This document shows, piece after piece, positions 1-4,637 of a DNA stretch of 8,494 nucleotides. The notes under the pieces are model-generated. The model worked only from the letters and a program-made list of their open reading frames with translations. It had not been told where the DNA came from and made no database searches. The DNA comes from Candidatus Gerdarchaeota archaeon. GTDB taxonomy: Archaea; Asgardarchaeota; Heimdallarchaeia; JABLTI01. Position numbers and translations under genes: made by a program. The stretch lies in NCBI GenBank assembly GCA_016840905.1, contig JAEORM010000230.1, positions 1-8,494 of the forward strand, given 5' to 3'. Numbering within the stretch: position 1 is the stretch's first letter; the number at the start of each line of letters is the position of its first letter.

Positions 1-332
1 AAGCTTCCTTCAGAATAACCCTCTGAACTAACTTCAAAATAAATAGAATTAGTATCTGTAATATTGAAAATCTTTGTTTGTTCTAAATCAATTTCCATAG
101 TTATACTATTAATCGTTGCATTAATGCCTACACCAGAAGTTACTGTGATAGAAATAGTTCCATTATACGTTACATCTGAATCCACATCTAAAAGTACTTT
201 TGAGCCTGAATTTACAACAAAATTTTGTTGGGAAGTTTCTCCTATATTATTTGATATGCTGATAAAAGTTGTTAAACATAATATGAACATAATACACAAT
301 ACTAGAGTTTTATTTGAGTTTACTTTATTCAT
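1..332 (-). CDS. Secreted beta-rich protein, N-terminal part only (runs off the window)
   Basis: The minus strand is open from an ATG at 332 to the window edge, giving 110 residues of an incomplete protein. Residues 1-30 look like a signal peptide or membrane anchor: a lysine-containing start (MNKVNSNK) followed by a hydrophobic stretch (residues 9-27, rich in L, V, I, F, C). The rest alternates hydrophobic and polar residues with many S, T, N, G and D, as in extracellular beta-sandwich domains. Three N-glycosylation sequons are visible (N57-G-T, N71-A-T, N90-I-T), which fits an archaeal surface protein. The start overlaps the 3' end of the hflX-like gene by 8 bases, so the two are probably co-transcribed and translationally coupled; a purine-rich stretch with AAAGGGAAG lies just before the ATG. 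No family is recognised and the function is unknown. The opposite-strand open frame here (64-363) is an antisense shadow. Confidence 0.72.
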   Translation of the reverse strand, partial: MNKVNSNKTLVLCIMFILCLTTFISISNNIGETSQQNFVVNSGSKVLLDVDSDVTYNGTISITVTSGVGINATINSITMEIDLEQTKIFNITDTNSIYFEVSSEGYSEGS

Positions 333-1758
333 TTTTCTTCCCTTTTTTCTTGATATCATCTAATGTAGTTCTTAATTCTAAATTTTCATGTTCTAGTTCG
401 TTTTTGGACAATACTTCATCTTCATTCATATCAAATACTATGAATTCTTCACCTGTATCAGATTTCAATACTGTAAATTTATCTTCATTAATTTCGTTTT
501 GATCGTGTTTTTTCATTTGCTTCTCAAATTGTTCTTTGTTAACAAATTCAATATCTAAATTGGATTTGATTATGATATTATACAAGTAATTAGCTAATCG
601 TTCATTAGTTTCAAATATCAATTCAATTTCTTGAGGATGATATGTTTCATTAGTAATTCTTGTTTTGTTATGTATTTGTGAAATTAATGACATACCTTCA
701 TTGGTATTTGGTATTTTCAAATGAAAATGATATGTCTCAATTATATTTAGAATTTCGTTTTTAAGAAGGTCTATATTAATCTGATTTTTAGCACTTATTG
801 GAATAACTTTCTTACCAAGAAGTGTTTCTACAGTTTTAAGCTTATCATCAAAATTCTGTGAAATATCCATTTTATTTAATACGGGAATTAATGGGATAGT
901 GTCTGCTTCAATGGCACCTAAAGTATTAAGAGAAGCTAAAGCTTTTCGCTTGATATTTTCTATCGAATCATTACCATCTATTAATAAAAGAATCAAATCA
1001 GCTTGATTTATTTCTTTAAGTGTGGCATAAAAAGCATCTATTAAGGCATGAGGTAATCTTGATATAAATCCTACTGTATCTGTTACTAGAATTTTTCTTC
1101 CTAAAGCATCTGTGCTTCTGGTAACAGTATCTAAAGTTGTGAACATTCTACCGCTAACTTCTACATCTGCTGCTGTTAAACAATTCATCAAAGTACTTTT
1201 ACCTGCATTTGTGTATCCTGCAATAGCAACCAAATCAAAACCAGAAAGTAATCGTCGCTTCATTCTGATATCTTTTGAGATTTTAATAAGCTCAAGTTTT
1301 TTTTCTAATCGTCTAACCAAGGCGTTCTTAGCTACAATAGATCGATGACTCTCAAAACGAGTTACCCCTGTTTTTTTAAGGGCAGCTAAACGTATTTGTG
1401 TTATTGCTTCTTGTGTTCCAGCTCTATTAATAAAAATTTCAAGGATAAGTTCAAACCTATCGATTATTGGAACATGCCACATTGAAGTTAAATTATCATA
1501 ATGAACAGTATCTAACTTATTCTCTATAATTACTATATCCACATTTAATTCTTTAATGCGTTCTTTTATCTCCTTTGCTTTTCCTTTTCCAAACAAATAA
1601 GCAGGATTTATTTGGTCAATATTTTGAGTAATTCTATCCACTACTTCATAACCTGAAACAAAAGCCAATTCAGTTAATTCTGCTAGATGATCTCCTTCCC
1701 TTCTATCAGTTACTGCTTCGACAAGTATTGCTCTTTTTTTCGTTGATTGTGAAGACAT
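325..1758 (-). CDS. hflX: HflX-like GTPase (ribosome-associated), with charged C-terminal extension
   Basis: This 477-residue protein is an HflX-family GTPase, a group that binds the large ribosomal subunit and in bacteria can split stalled or hibernating ribosomes. The N-terminal HflX domain covers roughly residues 8-125 and contains the family signature YLFGKGKAKEI (54-64). A lysine/arginine-rich helical linker follows (about 134-172). The G domain has G1 GYTNAGKS (181-188), G2 FTTLDT (206-211), G3 DTVGF (227-231) with the HflX-typical ISRLPHALIDAF after it, G4 NKMD (295-298) and G5 SAK (322-324). A small C-terminal domain (about 341-410) is followed by an acidic and lysine-rich tail to 477, making it longer than the usual 350-430 residues. 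The glycine/glutamate-rich GPGE-type linker motif of typical HflX is not recognisable. The ATG at 1758 has a strong Shine-Dalgarno sequence 5 bases upstream. It probably forms an operon with the overlapping secreted-protein gene. Confidence 0.9.
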   Translation of the reverse strand: MSSQSTKKRAILVEAVTDRREGDHLAELTELAFVSGYEVVDRITQNIDQINPAYLFGKGKAKEIKERIKELNVDIVIIENKLDTVHYDNLTSMWHVPIIDRFELILEIFINRAGTQEAITQIRLAALKKTGVTRFESHRSIVAKNALVRRLEKKLELIKISKDIRMKRRLLSGFDLVAIAGYTNAGKSTLMNCLTAADVEVSGRMFTTLDTVTRSTDALGRKILVTDTVGFISRLPHALIDAFYATLKEINQADLILLLIDGNDSIENIKRKALASLNTLGAIEADTIPLIPVLNKMDISQNFDDKLKTVETLLGKKVIPISAKNQINIDLLKNEILNIIETYHFHLKIPNTNEGMSLISQIHNKTRITNETYHPQEIELIFETNERLANYLYNIIIKSNLDIEFVNKEQFEKQMKKHDQNEINEDKFTVLKSDTGEEFIVFDMNEDEVLSKNELEHENLELRTTLDDIKKKGKKNE

Positions 1759-1763
1759 AGGAA

Positions 1764-1770
1764 ATCACCT
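1764..1770 (-). promoter_or_regulatory. Shine-Dalgarno site of the hflX-like gene
   Basis: The minus strand reads AGGTGAT five bases before the ATG at 1758. This is a seven-base match to the expected archaeal anti-SD (16S tail ending in AUCACCUCC), and it fixes this start codon firmly. Confidence 0.8.
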
Positions 1771-1783
1771 TGATGAATTTTAA

Positions 1784-1807
1784 CAATATATATTGGATAA
1801 AATATAA
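1784..1807 (-). promoter_or_regulatory. Probable core promoter of the hflX-like gene
   Basis: Two TATA-like elements lie upstream of the gene on the minus strand. One is TTATATTTTA (about 1798-1807), which would start transcription near 1775-1780 and leave the Shine-Dalgarno site inside a leader of about 20 bases. The other is the 12-base perfect palindrome CAATATATATTG (1784-1795), which would start transcription at or inside the Shine-Dalgarno site and is therefore less likely to be the main one. It could also be a regulator site just downstream of the first TATA box. Confidence 0.45.
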
Positions 1808-1840
1808 TCCAAATAAAAGTTAGTCTATATCTCTGTAATC

Positions 1841-1868
1841 AAATAAATCAAACTAGTTTAATTTATTT
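1841..1868. repeat. 28-base near-perfect palindrome in the divergent hflX/TPR spacer
   Basis: The sequence is symmetric about CTAG at 1853-1856. Reading outward, three bases pair, one does not (C1849 against A1860), then eight more pair, so 26 of 28 bases are in symmetric positions. It lies between the two divergent genes and overlaps the left part of the TATA-like element TTTATTTATA (1862-1871) of the TPR gene. That placement suits an operator for a dimeric regulator. It has no GC-rich stem or following T-run, so it is less likely to be a terminator. Confidence 0.55.
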
Positions 1869-1871
1869 ATA
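1862..1871 (+). promoter_or_regulatory. Possible TATA box of the TPR gene
   Basis: TTTATTTATA resembles an archaeal TATA box and would give a start near 1892-1897, with a leader of roughly 60 bases before the TTG at 1955. A competing weaker element, TTAAAAATTT (about 1906-1915), would give a much shorter leader. The choice cannot be made from the sequence. The first candidate overlaps the 28-base palindrome. Confidence 0.35.
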
Positions 1872-1936
1872 TTCTTGCTTTTTTTAATGCAAATTTAGGT
1901 AATTCTTAAAAATTTAGAATAGTTTAGGATTACTCC

Positions 1937-1944
1937 AAAAGGAG
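1937..1944 (+). promoter_or_regulatory. Shine-Dalgarno site AAAAGGAG that decides the TTG start of the TPR gene
   Basis: AAAAGGAG ends 10 bases before the TTG at 1955. It also lies 3 bases before an ATG at 1948 that opens a four-codon frame (Met-Ile-Leu-Ala-stop, 1948-1962) overlapping the TTG start by 8 bases. In the TPR frame a TGA at 1949-1951 blocks any upstream start, and the first in-frame ATG comes only at residue 60, inside the TPR domain. TTG is therefore the most reasonable start. Confidence 0.55.
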
Positions 1945-1954
1945 ACTATGATTC

Positions 1955-2341
1955 TTGCATAATAGTGACCACCACAATAAACCAGAAGTTCTTGAACAAC
2001 AATTAACAGAAATAAATCAAGCATTAGAAAAGGATACAGTAAATACTAAGCTTTTACTCGAGAAATCTTCATGTCTCCGTTATTTGAATAGATATGAGGA
2101 AGCACTACTTGTTCATGATCTACTCATATCAATGAATAAAGATAATTTAGATTATCTTTTCATGAAAGGGTTAGTTTTAATAGAGTGTTCTAAAGAGGAA
2201 CAAGCAATACAATGTTTTAATGAAATACTCGAGAAAGATCCTACCCATCGAGATAGTTTGTTTAATTTAGGACTTGCTTTAAAACGCTTGGGAAGAGATA
2301 AAGAAGCAAGAGAATTTGTTAAAAAAGCAATGAAAATCTAA
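1955..2341 (+). CDS. Small three-TPR protein (TTG start)
   Basis: This 128-residue protein consists almost entirely of tetratricopeptide repeats, helix-turn-helix units that act as protein-protein docking surfaces. Three repeats in exact 34-residue register are visible: 31-64, 65-98 and 99-128 (the last lacks its end). They show the usual pattern of small and hydrophobic positions, for example YLNRYEEALLVHDLLI, KEEQAIQCFNEILEKDP and LGLALKRLGRDKEAREF. Residues 10-30 could form a half repeat or capping helix. There is no signal peptide or membrane span, so it is probably cytoplasmic. The start is an uncommon TTG, chosen because a stop lies just upstream and a good Shine-Dalgarno sequence precedes it. 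It is divergent from hflX and 86 bases before the NurA gene. The partner it binds cannot be read from the sequence; the neighbours suggest, without proving it, a link to DNA metabolism or to the GTPases nearby. Confidence 0.85.
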   Translation: MHNSDHHNKPEVLEQQLTEINQALEKDTVNTKLLLEKSSCLRYLNRYEEALLVHDLLISMNKDNLDYLFMKGLVLIECSKEEQAIQCFNEILEKDPTHRDSLFNLGLALKRLGRDKEAREFVKKAMKI

Positions 2342-2354
2342 CAATTAAAAGATT

Positions 2355-2370
2355 TCATGAAATTTCATGA
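2355..2370. repeat. 16-base perfect palindrome upstream of the NurA promoter
   Basis: TCATGAAATTTCATGA is a perfect inverted repeat, formed because the ten bases at 2351-2360 recur at 2361-2370 with one change. It ends 8 bases before the TATA-like element at 2379, where an archaeal activator or repressor would bind. It is a candidate operator. A weak hairpin ending the TPR transcript is an alternative, though no T-run follows it. Confidence 0.5.
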
Positions 2371-2378
2371 TAACAGTG

Positions 2379-2387
2379 TTTATATTT
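2379..2387 (+). promoter_or_regulatory. Probable TATA box of the NurA gene
   Basis: TTTATATTT predicts a start near 2405-2410 and a leader of about 20 bases, which would contain the GTGAT Shine-Dalgarno element at 2418-2422, five bases before the ATG at 2428. The TATA box lies within an imperfect inverted repeat (GTTTATATT at 2378-2386 against AATATTAAAC at 2391-2400, one bulged base). Confidence 0.5.
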
Positions 2388-2427
2388 ACTAATATTAAAC
2401 TTGAAGTTGACGGTAAAGTGATTATAG

Positions 2428-3495
2428 ATGAATGAATTTATCTCAAAAGGTTTTGAATCCCATTTGACCTCAAAAATAATTCTTGCTCAAGAAAGATTGA
2501 AACAATTGGTTGAAGAGATCAAAAGTGTTGATTTGCCATTATTTGATCTCCCTGAAATTATTAAACCTAAGAAAATAGCTGCTATTGATGGAGGGGGTTT
2601 CTCAGAAGATTTAGTTGGTGTAACAATTGTTCCTTCTAAAGCGGCAGGAGCAATCTTTGAACAGAATAAAGATCCTATTTGGATTGAAAAAGAAGACCTT
2701 GAGATTTTAACCATAGAAGAGGATCCTAAAAATTTTGGTTCATTATTACGTGATCTTTTAGAGGTAGAGGTGGCATGTGAATTAATTAACTATAAACCTA
2801 CTGCAATATTTCTTGATGGCTCTATTACTAATTTTGCCTACAAAGGAATTCCATTAAGCATACACCATAGTCTAAGAGAAGGAAAAGAAATTGATGAAAC
2901 TATACCTGGATTTCGATTTTATCAATTATTCTTGAAATTTATACGAACAGCTTATAAACTAATCACTAGTTGTATCGAGAAGGATATATTACTAATAGGT
3001 GTTTCAAAAGACTCTCGAACAGATATTTTAGTGAAACATCTTTTTGCGAATAGAAAAAATAAACCAGCCATAAGTGATACTACTTTTGTTAAAATTAAAG
3101 CAGGAAATAGACGTTGTTTTACCAAACCAATTGAGTTTATACCAGAACTAAGAGTGGAAAGAGAAAGTCTCTGGAAAGCGGCAAAAGTATTTACTGAAGA
3201 TGAACTTCGAAAATTCTATCTTAGTTACTTTATTTTAAAAGAGGGGGCATTACCCATTAGAGTCGATTCATTACTCCCACAAAAACATCGGTTAGGAGAG
3301 ATACAAGAATTACTGTCAACCTATCATGATGGAAATGGATTCATAACACCCGCTTATCTGACTCATAACCATGCTCATATGACCAATGATTATGGAGAAC
3401 GAATCATAAATATTCTAGCAGAAAAAGTACTTGATGAATCACCTGAAATATATCAAGCATTTTTAGCAAAAAGAAGACGTGATATTATTCAATAA
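2428..3495 (+). CDS. nurA: NurA-domain nuclease
   Basis: This 355-residue protein has the architecture of NurA, the archaeal nuclease that works with the HerA helicase and Mre11-Rad50 to resect DNA double-strand breaks for homologous recombination. An N-terminal helical region (about 1-47) leads into the RNase H-like core. Acidic motif I is AAIDGGG (51-57) with D54. E112 and E114 lie in a following helix. The second acidic strand is AIFLDGS (126-132) with D130. The GVSKDSR motif (191-197) is typical of the family. A C-terminal histidine-rich motif TPAYLTHNHAHM (307-318) takes the place of the family's P-x-L-x-x-AH element. D54, E114 and D130 match in order and spacing the metal ligands known from Sulfolobus NurA, so the enzyme should be active. 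Length is within the family range. A TAG just before the ATG, plus GTGAT at five bases, fixes the start. No herA lies in the window, although the two are often neighbours. A divergent NurA-like nuclease with another partner remains possible. Confidence 0.8.
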   Translation: MNEFISKGFESHLTSKIILAQERLKQLVEEIKSVDLPLFDLPEIIKPKKIAAIDGGGFSEDLVGVTIVPSKAAGAIFEQNKDPIWIEKEDLEILTIEEDPKNFGSLLRDLLEVEVACELINYKPTAIFLDGSITNFAYKGIPLSIHHSLREGKEIDETIPGFRFYQLFLKFIRTAYKLITSCIEKDILLIGVSKDSRTDILVKHLFANRKNKPAISDTTFVKIKAGNRRCFTKPIEFIPELRVERESLWKAAKVFTEDELRKFYLSYFILKEGALPIRVDSLLPQKHRLGEIQELLSTYHDGNGFITPAYLTHNHAHMTNDYGERIINILAEKVLDESPEIYQAFLAKRRRDIIQ

Positions 3496-3522
3496 GAAGA
3501 CAAAAAAATCGTATCACATATC

Positions 3523-3540
3523 GAAATGTATTTTATACAT
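3523..3540 (+). promoter_or_regulatory. Core promoter of the Arf-like GTPase gene; leaderless transcript likely
   Basis: GAAAT (3523-3527, BRE-like) is followed by TTTTATACAT (3531-3540), with the TATA motif beginning 26 bases before the ATG at 3560. Transcription should therefore start at or next to the start codon, and there is no Shine-Dalgarno sequence in the bases before it. The TATA box sits inside a 15-base inverted repeat (ATGTAT, TTT, ATACAT; 3526-3540). Confidence 0.55.
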
Positions 3541-3559
3541 AAAATAAACAATAATTACT

Positions 3560-4555
3560 ATGTCAAAAATAGGCAAAGAGAAAGCAAGGGTTGTTCTTTT
3601 CTGTGGGTTATCAAACGCAGGAAAAACAACAATACTAAACATCTTTACCAAAGGAGATGTCTTTAAAACTGCCCCTACAATAGGTGTCTCTTTGAGTACT
3701 ATACCTGTAGATAAAGACATGAATTTCCGTATTTTTGACTTAGCTGGACAGGAAAAATTTCGTGAGGAAATTACCCCTCTTTTACCTTTTGCAGACATTA
3801 TTATTTTTGTAATAGATGCTTCTGATCTTACTCAATTACCTGAAGCTTCAAGCGAATTCAAACGAATTTTAGAAAATTCCGATAAGAAATTAACGCCAAT
3901 TTGTGTTTTACGACACAAATCAGATCTCAAAAATATCATTAAAACTACTACTTTAATTAACTCTTTAGGGTTGAAGAAGGTTCTTAACAGACATTGGAAT
4001 GTCCTTAGTACTAGTGCTGTGACTTTAGAGGGATTAACTGATCTTTATAATTGGATCTTAAAAGAAACCATTGGTAGAGAAGCTGATTTTAAAGTCGATG
4101 AAAAGAAAGAAGAGGAATACACTTTCCATTACCCTTGTCCTATGATGAAAGAAATGGATGATGGATCAACCTTTTGCTTAAATCGCGATGAATTTATCGA
4201 AACTGAACTCCAAAGCTTTGGTTTCGAAGATGAAGTTAGTAAAATGGTTTTAAAAGCTCTACCTGATTTGCGTAAAGAGTCACTAAAAAATACTGGTAAA
4301 GATATTTGTCCTGATTTCTGTATCTTAAAAAATGGTGAGAAAATTCTTCGTTGCCCTGTTACAAATAAAAAAATAGAAACCCGGGGTATAAAACTCTCGA
4401 AAAAACGTTATGAAGATGCTGTTTATCTTTCACATATTTACGGTCAGAAAGTTGGTTCTGAATTTTGCAGAGAATGTATCTATAAAATCCTTATTTCACC
4501 TGATACTATCTTAAGCGAAGAAGATATCAAAAGTTTACGAAAATCCTTTTTCTAA
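3560..4555 (+). CDS. Arf/Ras-like small GTPase fused to a cysteine-rich C-terminal domain
   Basis: This 331-residue protein starts with a eukaryotic-type small GTPase domain (about 9-172). G1 is GLSNAGKTT (16-24), almost the Arf version. Switch I has PTIGVSLS (39-46), like Arf PTIGF. G3 is DLAGQEKF (60-67), more like Ras/Rab, and keeps the catalytic glutamine Q64. G4 is HKSD (119-122) where NKxD is usual, so the guanine-contacting asparagine is replaced. G5 is probably TSA (151-153). There is no glycine at position 2 and no amphipathic N-terminal helix as in Arf, nor a C-terminal prenylation box, so membrane attachment is not evident. After a charged linker (about 173-187), residues 188-331 form an extra domain with C193, C206, C250, C254, C265, C303 and C306, plus H190 and H292, a plausible one- or two-site zinc-binding fold that I do not recognise. 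The gene lies between nurA and polB, 64 bases after the former, with its own promoter. GTPase identity is secure; the biological role is unknown. Confidence 0.88.
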   Translation: MSKIGKEKARVVLFCGLSNAGKTTILNIFTKGDVFKTAPTIGVSLSTIPVDKDMNFRIFDLAGQEKFREEITPLLPFADIIIFVIDASDLTQLPEASSEFKRILENSDKKLTPICVLRHKSDLKNIIKTTTLINSLGLKKVLNRHWNVLSTSAVTLEGLTDLYNWILKETIGREADFKVDEKKEEEYTFHYPCPMMKEMDDGSTFCLNRDEFIETELQSFGFEDEVSKMVLKALPDLRKESLKNTGKDICPDFCILKNGEKILRCPVTNKKIETRGIKLSKKRYEDAVYLSHIYGQKVGSEFCRECIYKILISPDTILSEEDIKSLRKSFF

Positions 4556-4559
4556 CCTA

Positions 4560-4600
4560 TAAATGAATAAATACATTTAAGATTAAATTTTCATTTGTTT
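4560..4600 (+). terminator. Possible weak terminator after the GTPase gene
   Basis: A 6-base stem (TAAATG at 4560-4565, CATTTA at 4574-4579) and a longer-range match (AAATGAA at 4561-4567, TTCATTT at 4590-4596) precede the T-rich stretch ATTTTCATTTGTTT. Archaeal termination depends mainly on T-rich tracts, so this is plausible, but the stems are AT-only or nearly so. Confidence 0.25.
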
Positions 4601-4620
4601 GAAATAAGTATTAATTATAA
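4601..4620 (+). promoter_or_regulatory. Core promoter of polB; leaderless transcript likely
   Basis: GAAAT (4601-4605) followed by TATTAATTATAA (4609-4620) precedes the ATG at 4638. The GAAAT lies exactly 37 bases before the A of the ATG, the same spacing as in the GTPase promoter. No convincing Shine-Dalgarno sequence is seen in between, so the mRNA probably begins at or near the start codon. Confidence 0.5.
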
Positions 4621-4637
4621 GACTCGAGTGTCTAAAA

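Noticed and set aside
1..6. HindIII site (AAGCTT) exactly at the window start, hinting at a clone end
   Set aside because: The same site occurs inside the window (for example near 837 and 2048), so it is not a sign of a complete digest; chance or arbitrary windowing is enough.
64..502. Plus-strand open frames (64-363 and 314-502) at the left edge
   Set aside because: They lie antisense to the secreted-protein gene and the hflX 3' end, have low-complexity S/F/L-rich translations and no promoter or ribosome binding site.
1112..1348. Plus-strand open frame of 78 codons
   Set aside because: It is antisense to the conserved G domain of hflX, which fully explains the sequence.
1773..1823. Short plus-strand frame of 16 codons in the hflX/TPR spacer
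   Set aside because: It is tiny, lacks a ribosome binding site and covers the hflX promoter region.
2487..2714. Minus-strand open frame of 75 codons
   Set aside because: It is antisense to conserved motif I of the NurA gene and has no supporting signals.
3514..3798. Minus-strand open frame of 94 codons over the GTPase 5' end
   Set aside because: It is antisense to the G1 to G3 motifs of the GTPase and reads through its promoter; no family resemblance.
3560..4555. Assignment of the GTPase to Rag/Gtr or SRbeta families
   Set aside because: The P-loop and PTIG segment are closer to Arf and the DxAGQEKF to Ras/Rab; no Rag-type roadblock-like C-terminal domain or SRbeta membrane span is visible, so only a broad Arf/Ras-like call is made.
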